Positions 1 through 11,779 of a stretch of DNA of 64,000 bases are shown here, piece after piece; positions within the stretch are counted from its first letter, which is position 1, and the number at the start of each line of letters is the position of its first letter. Made by a program: the position numbers and the translations under genes. The stretch is from Lepturacanthus savala (taxonomy: Eukaryota; Chordata; Actinopteri; Scombriformes; Trichiuridae). Below the pieces are notes generated by a model. That model did not search any database. It saw only the letters and a program-made list of their open reading frames with translations, and had not been told where the DNA came from. The stretch spans positions 28,498,733-28,562,732 of the forward strand of contig CM060476.1 in the NCBI GenBank assembly GCA_030544235.1. Reading direction: 5' to 3'.

Positions 1-1429
1 TATAGAAAATCTTATTTACCTTTAACTTTATGTGAAATGGTACAGTTTTGGATCAGAAATTCACCTGGAAAAGCTATTGTTTTCATGTGGTTTGTGTTTT
101 AAAGTTTTTATTGCTCCATATGCATTCTCTCGGTCGGAAGAGCACCAAAAGACCAAAAGCTATGTAGGCCTAAATCAGTACAATATTTTTACAGAAAATC
201 TTATTTACCTTTTACTATATGTAAAATGGTATAGTTTTGGATCAGAAATTCACCTGGAAAAGCTATTGTTTTCATGTGGTTTGTGTTTTAAAGTTTTTAT
301 TGCTCCATATGCATTCTCTCAGTCTGAAGAGCCCAAAAAGACAAAAAGCTATATAGGCCTAAATCAGTACAATATTTTTATAGAAACCTTATTTACCTTT
401 TACTTTATGTGAAATGGTATAGTTTTGGATCAGAAATTCACCTGGAAAAGCTATTGTTTTCATGTGGTTTGTGTTTTAAAGTTTTTATTGCTCCATATGC
501 ATTCCCTCGGTCGGAAGAGCACAAAAACACAAAAAGCTATGTAGGCCTAAATCAGTACAATATTTTTACAGAAAATCTCATTTACATTTTACTAAATGTA
601 AAATGGTATAGTTTTGGATCAGAAATTCGCCTGGAAAAGCTATTGTTTTCATGTGGTTTTTGTTTTAAAGTTTTTATTGCTCCATATGCATTCTCTCGGT
701 CGGAAGAGCACAATGAGGTAAAAAGCCATGTACATCTAAATCAGTGAAATATTTTTACAGAAAATCTTATTTACCTTTTACTTTGTGTGAAATGGTATAG
801 TTTGGGATTAGAATTTCATCTGGGAAAGCTATTGTTTTCATTTGGTTCATGTTTTAAACTTTTTATGGCTCCCGAAGCTTTCTCTCGGTCTGAAGAGCAC
901 AATAAGATAAAAAGTGATGTACGTCTAAATCAGTGCAATATTTTTACAGAAAATCTTGTTTACCTTTTACTTTACGTAAAATGGTATAGTTTTGAACTAC
1001 AAATTCACCTGGAAAAGCTATTGTTTTCATGTGGTTCATGTTTTAAACTTTTTATGGCTCCAGAAGCATTCTCTCGGTCTGAAGAGCCTAAAAGATAAAA
1101 AGGTATGTAGGCCTAATCAGGCCTACATACCTTTCAAGATTTTCTGTAAAACCATAAGAGTTTTACAGAAAATCTTGTTTACCTTTGATTTTATGTACAA
1201 TGGTATAGTTTTACATTAAGAATTCACCTGGGAAAGCTATTGTTTTCATGTGGTTCATGTTTTAAAGTTTTTATGGCTCCAGAATCTTTCTCTCATTCTG
1301 AAGAGCACAATAAGATAGAAAGCTATGTCGGCCTAATCAGTGCAATATTTTTTTACAGAAAATCTTATTTACCTTTTATTTTATGTGCAATGGTATAGTT
1401 TTGGATTAGAAATTCACCTGGGAAAGTCC
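1..1429 (+). repeat. 189-bp tandem array (copy A)
   Basis: A recurring AAATGG motif starts at 35, 224, 412, 601, 790 and 979, giving a period of 188-189 bp. Each unit contains a conserved TGTTTTCATGTGG segment and the palindromic word TAGGCCTA. Because 189 is divisible by three and the unit happens to be open, long reading frames run through the array, but single-base indels break them. I read it as an AT-rich minisatellite, not a gene. Units from about 790 on are more diverged from the first five. Confidence 0.9.
1100..1177. other. Two adjacent strong hairpins in the array (copy A)
   Basis: Positions 1100-1114 and 1119-1133 form a perfect 15-bp inverted repeat around a 4-nt loop (AATC). Immediately after, 1135-1152 and 1160-1177 form a perfect 18-bp inverted repeat around a 7-nt loop. 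The arms are made of array-unit words (GTAGGCCT and TTTTCTGTAAAAC), so the structure looks like a local foldback within the array. It occurs once in A and C and twice in B. Confidence 0.9.
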
Positions 1430-1803
1430 GATATCGTTTTCCAGACATCCAGAATCCAGACATCTATAGTAACAAAGTGAAATTCTTTTGGCATAAAGGT
1501 CACCACTGGGGTTATTACAGGAACAGCACAAAGGTGACAGAAGGCCACATGAATTTAAATAATTTCATCAAGAAGCCATGGGAAGGCCTTGTTCAATCTC
1601 AAATATAAGGCTTTACATACACCAGTGGGTACAAGGAAGAACAACTGTGTCAACAACAGTGGTCAAACGCACTCTAGTGCCTGAAATGCCTATACTAACA
1701 TTAAATTAAAAGTTAAAATGTATTGTGAGTATGTAATGATGTTGTTGTTGAAATCAATGTCTGTAATGATGAGAAGTAAAGTTAAAGAAAAACTAGACAA
1801 TTC
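1430..1803 (+). repeat. Array-associated tail segment (copy A)
   Basis: Unique sequence starting GTCCGATATCG directly follows the array. The same array-to-tail junction recurs in B, C and, more diverged, in D (25350-25540 plus 30111-30302). Homology with D ends exactly at the word GACAATTCAC, so 1803 marks the edge of a dispersed repeat or an old breakpoint. No coding frame is evident. Confidence 0.75.
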
Positions 1804-2323
1804 ACGCGGAAATTGTGAGTTGGGTCTGGGCTGTTGGGAGTCCTTGCTGGAGTTTTATAATGGTCGTGATACCATGGATGGGATGCTGGGGTCCTCTTTA
1901 TTAATACTACAAAGTTTGATGGTTGTGGGGACTTTAAATCCAAAGTTATTGATGAAAAACTGTTGACCAATCAGCTTTCATGTCTTTTAGAGAAATCAGC
2001 TCAGTCACGAAGCTGTGGTCTTTCCATGGTGATGATGACATCACTGACACAGACCAACTGCTTCTAACTCAAAAATTCTGAATTCTATCATCTAAGATAT
2101 TTTCCAACATCATCATTGAGGAGGGTATTCTTATGAGATGCCATGTCTTTGATATGTAGCTATATACCTCCTTAATACATTATTTTATTTAAATTAATTT
2201 ATTCATGTATTTATGTCACTTGCATAAAATATCTATATCTAATGTATTAATATCCATGTATAACATACTTAACCTAAAACCTTCACAGTACATCTATGTA
2301 TGTTATTAAAATCCTCAGACATT
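1804..2323. other. No gene recognised
   Basis: About 520 bp between the tail and the LINE remnant. Reading frames are short and in both strands; the last 200 bp are AT-rich. Nothing is identifiable. The segment is conserved in B and C because it lies inside the duplicated unit. Confidence 0.5.
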
Positions 2324-2990
2324 AGATTCTAGATTCAAAGTTCACTTTATTGTCATTTCACTCCACATTTACATTCAGTCTGAAATTAAATTGCTTCTCA
2401 TCATTGACATTACATAAAAAATGGTGATTAAATGATTACTAAAAAATTCTATCTATAAAAAAATATATTTTCAATCACATATTTAAAAACAGTATTTCAC
2501 AGCATTAATAACCAAATAATTTCAGAGGTTCAGTAAAAGGTGCTTCAATGTCTCCAATCCAGTGCTGTTTAAAGTAATTCAGACATGTCCTTAAATCAGT
2601 TCAAACCTTGTCCTTGGTTGTTGTCCAGCTGGGGGGGTGGTGTGTGTTTGGGGGGTTCAGGGTATCAGTGAGTGTGTGTGTGGGGGGATTCAGTCCACTT
2701 GAAGCCCTACAGCTTGTAAAACCTGTTGATCATAGTGAAGGGTGGAGTGGGTCTTTGATGGTGGAGGTAGCTGTGTGAATGCATTGCTGTTGGTAGAGCG
2801 CCATCAGGATGAGACAGGAGCAGCAACGGTTCTGTAGGCAGTCTTCATCAGTCCTAATTGGCTGTTTTTGTTGTCCATGGAAACTACAGCTCCTGAACCA
2901 GGAAGTGATGTTGTAGGTCAGGATGCTGTCAGTGGAGCCGCTGTAGAAGGTGGTAAAGTGAGCAGACCAGTTACTATCAATGACCATTAA
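2324..2990 (-). mobile_element. 5'-truncated LINE 3' end (copy A)
   Basis: On the minus strand the frame at 2987-2730 resembles the C-terminal end of a LINE reverse-transcriptase ORF (a Phe-Tyr-Ser-Gly-Ser-Thr-Asp-Ser-Ile-Leu-Thr run followed by Cys-rich residues). It is followed by a GT/CA-rich 3' UTR and ends in TGACAATAAAGTGAACTTTG, a typical LINE 3' end with an AATAAA-like signal near 2350. Only the last part of the element is present. I cannot settle the clade; Rex1/Babar or L2-like are candidates. Confidence 0.55.
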
Positions 2991-3454
2991 AATTCTTTAG
3001 TGATATTACAGTGTAGATGCATTAACTGGAAAAACACAACAACCAAGCAGATTATAAAATGACTAATAAGTCTTGCTTGTTCTCTACTCCTACTCCATGT
3101 TTCTCCACAGTAAGTCAACATGGTCATTGTTAGAATGATGCATATAAGTTATCCCATATTTACTTATTTCCATTCTTTTATTCTTTGTTCTGCATAACAT
3201 GACAGTATAAGTTTGTGTGTGTATCTTCCAGGTGGACAATGGAGATGTTGCAGCTGTTGACTTGACCAAGATCTGAACTTCCTTCCAACTGTTCAATGAT
3301 TTTACCAGGTTCCTGTCGTAATGACAAGAATACCTACCTAACTTAGGAATTTAGCTGACCTGTTTACATTCTAGAGAAAGGAAAACAAAACCTTGTATTA
3401 GTTAGACATTTACGCACAGTGACGACTTTCAAAGTCTCAAGGGGACAACCAAAA
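2991..3454. other. Spacer between LINE remnant and helicase remnant
   Basis: No convincing gene. A minus-strand stretch around 3230-3300 is bounded by splice-like signals and could be a last exon of the Helitron-like pseudogene, but there is no recognisable domain. Confidence 0.35.
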
Positions 3455-6400
3455 CTATATAAAATGCATCAATATGTAGCTGCAGTATTTGGCAAATGCA
3501 GACAGACATGTGGCACAGGACAAACAAATTGGTGGGGTGGTGGAGAGAGGGATACAGAGAGCGTACCCGTGCTCTGTTTCTATCTGCACCACAAGAGGAG
3601 TTGCAAAAGGAAAAAGACCAGTACTGCCAAACGCCAACTTGATTGGGACCTGTCGCCGAACCGCTACCCTCTTGCTCATGGGTTCCTTGACTCGTGCGAT
3701 GTAAACCAGCATGTCCGGCGGCCCGAGAACCTTTTTCCGAAACTTTTGATCAGCCTCTGGATTGTTCAATTCCAGTCCGATCAGCTTCACAGTTTCGGGT
3801 AGGTCCACATACATGCACAGGTGATTGTGCCGAAAGCGCCGCTGACGAGGCCATCCTCGATGTCGACGTTCCTCGTCACCATGACACGCGCGCCGACTTT
3901 GATGTTGTCTGGCAGATCCCTCCTGTTGCCCTTGAAGCCCCAGGGGATCCTTTTCCGATAATCCTCCGCAGGAATGTTGACGACAGTCAACCCAAGGGCT
4001 GCAACGGTGGTTGCATCGTGGGCGTCCACCTCCTTGTTTGTCGCAAAGATGTGAAGGGCATCCACCGGACAATGTTGGGCGTCGACGACACACTGCTCGA
4101 GCGGAGCTTTGTCGTCGACGGAAAGTGGTTCGTTCTTCTGCTTTGTGCACAGTCTGTTCAACAGCTCAGCAAAAGACCGGTCGTCCTTTTGCCACATGAT
4201 TTCCGTCAAGGTGACCATCTGGAAAGAACTCCAGAGGTCAAGGAAATCATCCTCACGCACACAGAGCGGCTTGGCCCTGCCAAGGGGCGGCAGCTAGTAA
4301 AAGTCCCCAACCGTCAAGACTGACATGCCTCCAAAGGGCCTCTTGTTGCCTTTGATTTGTTGCAACTGCCAGTGCACAGGCAAAGAGGTCCTTGGAAATC
4401 ATAGAGATCTCGTCAATGATCAAGATTTAACTTCGTCCAACGCGCTGCCGGAAAGCAAGGTCTGTGCTTTACCGTGTCTGGATGTAAGACTTCTGATGCT
4501 GCTGGAAAGCAGGGTTGTTTCTGTACTGGTTGCGGATGTAAGATTTCATTGCAGATTTCTGCCGTTGCCGGGAAGCAAGGTCAGTCTTGTACCGCATTTG
4601 AATGTGTGATTTCTGCCGCTCCCTGAAAGCAAGATTGGTGCTGTACTGCTTCCGAACGCAAGACTTCATTGAAGATTTATGACGCGCTTGGAATACAGGG
4701 TCAGTGTTCTACCGCTTCATTAAGTAAGTCCTCTTTTTGTGCCGATGCTGAATATAGCTTGCCCTCATTGCCTGTAACTTCTTCTCCTGAAATTCTGATC
4801 TACTGGCATATTGCAGTTTTTCAGACTGACGTCTGCCAGTGGTTCTCTTTTCACCAGAAGGCAGACGTTTGCTGATCGCACTTGCTCGACGTGCAGTTTT
4901 CCTGCATCTGCTCGAGCCAACTCTTGAAACGTACTGCTTCGTTTTCTCACACAACTACACCAACGCTGATGTAGTTGGTTGGACGCTGGTTCTGGCACAG
5001 CATCTGGAGTGAGAACCGTGTCAGCTTCACATTCTGAGGTGTTTCCTTCAAGAAAAACTGTACGTTGGAAGACCTCCTGACCGCAGCTTTGGTCCAGTGC
5101 AGCATCTGGAATGATAATCAAATCGTCTCCCAGTTCAAGGGTGTCACCATCTAGAAGAAACGCACTTGGTTCGGTTTCAGCTTCTGACAAGACTGCAACA
5201 TTATCCGTAGTCACATCACTGTAGTCCCTGGAGAAGGAAACAGGCATAAGCTCATAGCTGGCATAAGATCCACGATCCTGCAAAAGCTTATGCACGTGGT
5301 CGACCAGATCACTGAAGTCAAGGAAGGTCAGCATTATTGCAGTGCCGCTATGGTATGGAAAACCGGTGGCTGACCTCGAGTGAGAATCAAAGAAACCATA
5401 GCGGCCTGTGTCGTCACGAAAAACTGCTAAGCATTCAGGTGCGACCAGAAGAACTGCATGGCGGACATCAAGAGCCAAGCACTGAAGTTGAGAGGCAAAG
5501 GGCAGCGATACTTGACTTTGCAGACTGTTTTCTGCAACCTTGAGTGGTCCAACCATGAGATCCATTGAGTTCATGGTAACATGATAGGAATGATCATCAG
5601 TAAAGACACATTTTGGCATCTGCTCAAGGGTCAAGTAATTATGTGTAAAAGTACCATCTGCAATAAGCTGCCATTTCACACCTACATAGTGCGTCTCCCT
5701 GAGAAAGCACTCTATCCAGAGAAACCCTATTGAATTGCAACCCCTCGTTGTGATATGCAAGAAAAGTAAGAGCCATGCTGGTGCACTGTTCACCCGCAAG
5801 ACATCAGAATGCTGAAATGAAGAAATGCATTGTGTTACATCTCTACCATGGAAATAAACACTGTTGCAGACATTGTAAAGCAGTACAATTCTCTATCCAT
5901 GTTATCACCATAAAAAAATATGAAATATGAAAACAAAAAGAGACCATTTTTAAAAAATGTTATCAATATCTATAAAATTAGGAATATGTAAACGTACCTC
6001 TGCCATCAGCTCCAGGACCTCAGGCCACACCGGGTTCAGAGGGATGGAGGGCACGGTCTTCTACTTCCTCAGTATTCTGTGTCTGTAAAGAAAAAAGGCA
6101 GAGTTTGGATTAAGAAGTGCATAGGAGACAAAACACAAAAGAAAAACTGTTGGCATTGTAAATATAAATAGGAAACAAAAACAAAGGGTTAAAAATAATA
6201 AAAAGATAATGACCAAAAACGATGCAATTAAATCACAACATTATGTGCAGATAAAAAGCAGATAGCCATGAGCAGCAGTAGGTTATGGTAGAAAATACAT
6301 TAGTTATTTCAGTAAACTTTCAAAGAAACAGTATCAGCCTATGTTACCTTCTTGGTGGGACCCACCTGGGTCCACCGAGGAGGGAAGGAAGAACCAGAGA

Positions 6401-6485
6401 CTGGAGCCTTGGCCTTCACAGACACTTCCCGTGAAACCTGTGAGGTTGGAGGTGTGAGCGGAGTCAAGCAGGCCCTTGGCGGAGT
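3455..6485 (-). pseudogene. Helitron-like protease/PIF1-helicase pseudogene (copy A)
   Basis: This reads leftward. Exon-like blocks at 6485-6348 (46 codons, AG before and GT after) and 6082-5998 precede a long last exon from 5811. In that exon, residues 1-190 resemble the cysteine-protease-like domain of fish Helitron-like proteins, with a candidate nucleophile Cys21 (Arg-Gly-Cys-Asn-Ser) and Asp138-Ser-His140. From 4954 to 4469 there is a basic Arg/Lys/Tyr-rich repeat region of NPxxR type. Then comes a PIF1-like helicase piece: Walker B (Ile-Ile-Asp-Glu-Ile-Ser-Met, 4403-4423), the Gly-Asp-Phe-Tyr motif and the Gly-Ala-Arg-Val-Met-Val-Thr-Arg-Asn block. Walker A and the HUH Rep domain are missing, a TAG lies at 4294-4296, several frameshifts occur, and the frame is lost before the final helicase motif. 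It is non-functional as a transposase. Confidence 0.75.
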
Positions 6486-6537
6486 CTGTGGAAACAATGA
6501 CAGAGTTTACAATAAAATAGTGCATAAGAGACACCAG

Positions 6538-6545
6538 ACAAAGGA
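6538..6545. other. Junction of a 1.36-kb deletion specific to copy A
   Basis: A reads CCAGACAAAGGAGCAC here. B and C carry about 1356 bp between CCAGACAAA and GGAGCAC, containing exon-like blocks and a piggyBac-like end. Only one or a few bases of microhomology are visible (GACA precedes the break on both sides). The exon-like content of the extra DNA argues for deletion in A over insertion in B and C. Confidence 0.85.
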
Positions 6546-9500
6546 GCACTTCTATGGGGAGAAAGGCACTGGATATTTAGCATGGCGCCTTAAGACCATG
6601 TCCAGGTATACAGCAAAAAGACCAGCCAAGACAGCTGCATTGGTTGAAGCACAAGGACCAAAGCGCCGAAGATTGGCCACTTTACCTGAGCAGCTTGATG
6701 AAGATGCATGCAGGGAAGCCATCATTTCTGAATCACCCCCATGATAAAGCAAATGTGTTTCAGAAAATGAACATGACCTTTCAGCCAAAACCTAGTGCAT
6801 GACCCACAGAGAACGGCAGATGTTTCTAAAACATTTCCATGGTACTTTGATGTTTGATGTCAAAGGGCTGGTGAGTTATTTATTTAGAGTTTACTATTTT
6901 GTTTCTTGAATTTAAGTACAATATGCTGATTATTTTCAAATGTTTGTGCATTTATGATTCTATGATCAACAGCTGAATCAAGACTTCGTTCTACTGTTTG
7001 GAACTGAAACAGCCTCCAAGATGCTTGAGAAGTGGGACACAACTTTCAGGTCCAAGATTATCAGTGAGGCTAAACACCTTACTCAGTCAATTGACCTGTG
7101 CTGACTTCTAAAAGCTGCTGAGAAACAGACAGACAACGATGATGACAGTAAGCTAATGAACATGTTTGATTTTTATTCTTTACTGCAAGTGCTGGTTAAT
7201 GGGGTATTCCTGCATGATACTAATGGGCTTTTTTCTCCATCTTATTTTCCTACTGATAGGGTGGGACAGTGACATGGCTTCTCTGCTGCTCCTTCTCCAT
7301 CTCCTGCCACCCACAGCTGGATGGAAGAGGACTAAGATAAGTCCCAGTGATGCAGTGGAAAAAATTTTGCACTTTCACAAGGTATGCATGTCTTCTATTA
7401 TCTAAACAGCAAGTATTTTATATGTATTAACTCAATTTGAAATACACTTAAATGAAAGTCTTCTCTCTCTTGTCCTCTATTACACACACACACACACACA
7501 CACACAAACTCTTGTACTCAAGATCATTGTAGGTGTCACTTTTCAACATATTCAGGTTTCAAAAAACATTTAATCAGTTCACATGTGGAAAGTTCTTGTG
7601 AAAATGCAGATGCAGCAAGGCCAGAGTCATGTCAAACTAATATCCAAATGCCGCAAGATATCTCAGAAGTTGCTAGAACAAACATCACGCAGACCCCAGA
7701 ATATCCATGCTTTGATAGTGAATCAGGTCAAAGACAAAGAAAACATAGAAAATATCTGTCCTTCAATTATTGCTAAACTACAAGCAAATGGTGTTGCAAA
7801 TAGTGTCATTTCATCAGTTGTTGGTGATGTGGAAGAACTTAGTAGTGGGATGCACTCAGGTTAAGCAGCAAGTACTGTCTGCTGTGCCTATAGATAATCC
7901 TTTGAGAGAAACATTGGTAAAAGATCTGGAAACCTTTGAAAACCCATTTGAGTACTTGAATACTGAAAGCAAAAGAGTAAATTATTTCAACAAGAAATGG
8001 GGTGTTGTGGAACCAGTAGAAAAATGTTAGGAATTCGATATGATACAAGACGAAATAAACAGATACCTATGATTAGGTCCCAGTGAATGATACATTTGTT
8101 TACATCCCAATTTTGGAAACGATCAAATTCATGTTCCGAAATTCTGATATTTGCAAACTACTTGAGGAAACACGTTCATCAAAACTTGACGTATACAGTG
8201 ATTTTTGTGACGGAAATTATTTTAGGACCCATCCACTGTTCTCTAAACACCAGAATTCTTTACAAATCCAGTTGTTCTATGATGATTTTGAGACTGCGAA
8301 CCCACTTGGGTCAAAACGTAGTGTTCACAAAATAGGTGCTCTGTATTTTGTCCTCAGATCTTCCACCAAAGTTTAGCTCTGCCCTGATGAATATTCATTT
8401 GATTGCATTGTTTCACACTGAAGACTTGGAAAAAATATGGCTTTGATCCTATTCTAGAGACACTGATTAATGACATCAAAACACTTGAGAATTGTGGCCT
8501 TCATTTGCCTTTTTCTGTTGAAAAGATCTATGGCCCTGTATGTCAGGTAACTGGGACAACTTGGGGATGCACACAATTCTGGGATTCACAGAATCGTTCA
8601 GTGGACGTCATTTTTGTTTTGATGACCCCAGAATAATCTTGTGTGGAAAAGAAGTATTTGAAATGCACTGCAGTGAATTGCAGTCAGATCCACAAAAGTT
8701 ATCCGTGTTTGGTTTAAAAAAGGATTCGACTCTGAATGGCCTACATTTCTTTCATGTTTGTAACAATTTTTCTTTGGATATTATGCATGACATTCTTGAA
8801 GGAGTGGCTCAGTATGAGCTGAAGTTACTGTTTGAATACCTCTCTGAAAACTTTTTGTCGAAACCTGATCTGTCCAGAATTTATGCCTTTGACTATGGGT
8901 ATGTGGAGTGCAAAAAACGGCCTACAAGGATAAACTTGGACAGTAGCGACAATAATATTGGGCTCAATTCAATTCAGACTCTTTGTCTTGTTCAAAATAC
9001 TCCTTTGCTTTTTGGTGACATTGTGCCAGAAGGAAACCAAAACTGTCTTTTGCTTTTAATTTTACTACAGATAATCAACATTATTTTTTTCTCCATCTGT
9101 TTCACTTGGCATGACTGTACTACTTAAACATTTGATAATAGAACACCATGAGTTGTTCAAAGAACTGTATCCTGATAAAAACCTGATTCCAAAACATCAC
9201 TTTATGATACATTATCCATCTTGTATCCGAAAAATTGGACCACTAATACATTTGAGGCAAAACACAGGATTTTCAAAAATACTCTTAAAAACACCAAATC
9301 AACCAAACCAAAAAACATCAGATGTCAATTGCATGTCTTTGGGAGACATCCCTTTCAAAATGCACTGTGTATGGACCTATGAAAAGTATTAATGTGGACA
9401 ATGAAAACTTTTGCAACGAGTTGGCTCAAGGTTTGCATGTGGAGCGTGCCTCTCAGGACAACCATGCAACTAACTGGGTGATAATCAGTGGAACAGAGTA

Positions 9501-9777
9501 TAGGCCAGGGTTGATCATTTGCACTCAGATTGAACATGAAATGCCAGTGTTTCTCAGAATAGAAAAAATAATTGTTGTTGATAGTATTATCTGCTTCTTT
9601 GGAAAAAGGCTTGTCGTTGATCATTTCAGTGAACATTTTCATTCTTACAAAGTATTTGAAAGTGATCACAAAGATGTTGTTAAAGCAGATGGTCTTGTGA
9701 TTTATAAGCCCTTCGATCTACAGAGTTCATATGGTGGAGATAAAGGCCAATATTTAGTGCCATTATTTTCTTTGTAA
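6543..9777 (+). pseudogene. CACTA/EnSpm-like transposase pseudogene (copy A)
   Basis: A decayed multi-exon gene. Exon-like blocks end at GT near 6876, span about 6972-7150 (Phe-Gly-Thr-Glu-Thr-Ala, Leu-Glu-Lys-Trp), about 7260-7380, and a large last exon from about 7510 that opens with a C2H2-like finger (Cys-His-Cys...His...His). The core at 8540-9130 has Met-His-Asp-Ile-Leu-Glu-Gly (8783-8803), followed by Lys-His-His-Phe-Met-Ile-His-Tyr and Gly-Pro-Leu-Ile near 9190-9245, matching the multicopy fish family usually assigned to EnSpm/CACTA. The frame at 9322-9777 is the C-terminal region. At least four frameshifts and an A-specific TGA at 7102-7104 break it. It lies divergently from the Helitron-like pseudogene. 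Confidence 0.7.
7484..7506. repeat. (CA)n microsatellite in a CACTA-gene intron
   Basis: A short CA run inside the intron between exon-like blocks. B is about 12 bp longer and C about 2 bp longer at the same place, so it differs between otherwise identical copies. Confidence 0.9.
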
Positions 9778-10411
9778 ATGTGTATTAAAGAGGTTGGGAC
9801 TCCTAATATGTACTTAAAGTATTTTTGTAAATGTTTGTATTGATCTTTTTGTGCCAATTCCTATGGTGCTGGGAAGTTATGGATGTATGAATGCTGTTAA
9901 TTGATCAGTCAACACTTCTATTCACTTTACATGTAATGTGAAACAGTTATGATATTCTGTTGAATAAAATAATGTAATATCACAATTTTAGTGCAAAAAT
10001 ACACTATTGTGTGATCACATGACACTGTAGGTTGAAAATTAACACTCACTTATCAGTGAAAGAGAATAACACATTTTTGGTGTTAAAAATAAACTTTAAT
10101 GTGCTATTAAATTACACTGTATTTTGTAAAATTAACACTCCAAGTGGAAGGCAATAACACAATTTAGAGTCAAAAGTGCACCTATGTGGGACCTCCGGTA
10201 TGGTGCAGAAATGAGCAGCAGCATAAAACGGAGGCTCCCAGACAGTCTTCAACCCCCCCACAAAAAATACTAGATTAACAAATTGAAAAGTGGATTAAGT
10301 TTTATGAAAAGGGGGGACAAAAGATAAACCAGAGGAAAAACGCAAGGTAAACCAAAAAAAAACAATAAAATACCGACTGAAAGTGAGGACACGCTAGCGG
10401 AACACAAGGCT

Positions 10412-11329
10412 ATGGATGCTATCCAAGCTAACATCATTGCGGAGATACAGGCGGTTCGTTCGGACCTGAAGAAAGAGCTGGTGGACTTTCGAGGAGAAGT
10501 AAACCAGAAATTAAGCGATATCGCCTCTGGCTTAAAGGAAATAACAGAAAGAATTGAGGAGACAAAGCAGAGAATAGCCGACATGGAGGAGTGGAGCACC
10601 GACGCCAAGGGGATACTTTCCAACACACTTGAGCTTTACCAATCTATCCAAACCTAGCTGACGGACCTGGAGGCACGTTCGCACAGGAATAACATTCGTA
10701 TTCACGGCAATCCCGAGGGGGTGGAGGGGGACAACATAAAAACATTCATGGAAGAGTTTATTAAAACCGACACTCCCCGACACCCCCCTCGGTATCCAGC
10801 GTTGCCACCGGTCACTGGGATCCAGACTGCCGCCAGGCTCTAACCCACGGTCCGTGATTATCTATTTCCTGGAGTATACTACTAAAGAGCTGGTGTTCCG
10901 CTCCGCCTGGGGAAAGAAAGAGGTCCGCTACGATGGAAGAAGAGTATTCTTCAAGCAAGACTACACGGCAGAAATACTCAAAAAGAGAAAGGCGTACATC
11001 CCCATAAGAAAAGCACTTAAGGAAAAAGAAATTTGTTTCCAGACGCTTCACCCGGCGAAACTTGCGAAAAAAGGGCGAGAAAAGTGTTTTTCGACACCAG
11101 CCCAACTGTCTACAACAACATGCAGGAGGCGACAGACGACTTGAAGAAAAGGGGATTCATCCCGGTCGCTTGGGAAGCTGAGACCCCTGCGCACAACGCA
11201 CCGTCACCGAGACCAAAGCAACCGACCTGGGAAACAGCAGGTGCTAAAACACGTCGGCACCAGGGCACCCGCCTCAAGCATATCCAGGATAAACTTAAGG
11301 GGTTTCAACGCAGGGAGGAGGCTTTGTGA
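10412..11329 (+). pseudogene. L1 ORF1 remnant (copy A)
   Basis: The first 81 codons are open and form a heptad-like coiled coil typical of L1 ORF1p. An in-frame TAG follows a Gln-Thr, after which the conserved Leu-Thr-Asp-Leu-Glu-Ala-Arg-Ser-His-Arg-Asn-Asn-Ile-Arg-Ile stretch continues (from about 10658), marking the start of the RRM domain. Further frameshifts separate the C-terminal domain pieces at 10854-11144 and 11033-11329. The same TAG is present in B, so decay predates the duplication. Confidence 0.75.
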
Positions 11330-11779
11330 GAGCTTTCTGTACCGTGAGTGAACAATAAATCTACAGAGATCGGTAAGATCACAATATTTAATACCAAATC
11401 GGACTAAGGTGTTCAAAACTGATTTTCCTACTGGGTACATGATCCAGTTAAATAGACAGTAAGTCTGGGAACCGATGCCCAGCTTTTCACGGGCGCTGCT
11501 CTGATATTAACCTTCAGGGTTAAGGGACTCCCCTCTCAACTTAGAAGTTAAGCTTACACTTCATGGTTGGAAGTCACAAATGTTTAACATGTATGCTATG
11601 TTCATATGTTGTGTTTCATTTTGTTATACAGACAGTTGTTCTTTTGTTCAGGTCATCTGTGGTTGGTTGAACATTTTGGGTAAACTTTTTACCGCTCACT
11701 GTTAGAAATGCATCAAGAATACAAAATGCAGAATACTGCACCCCTTTCGGAACTCCACAAACAGAAAAAAGAACATAAA

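Noticed and set aside
3694..4323. 209-codon plus-strand frame as a gene
   Set aside because: It lies antisense to the helicase remnant, which has recognisable motifs on the minus strand.
3455..9777. Polinton/Maverick or large-virus element because of a protease and a helicase
   Set aside because: No polymerase B, integrase, capsid or packaging ATPase is visible; the helicase is PIF1-type with Helitron-like companions.
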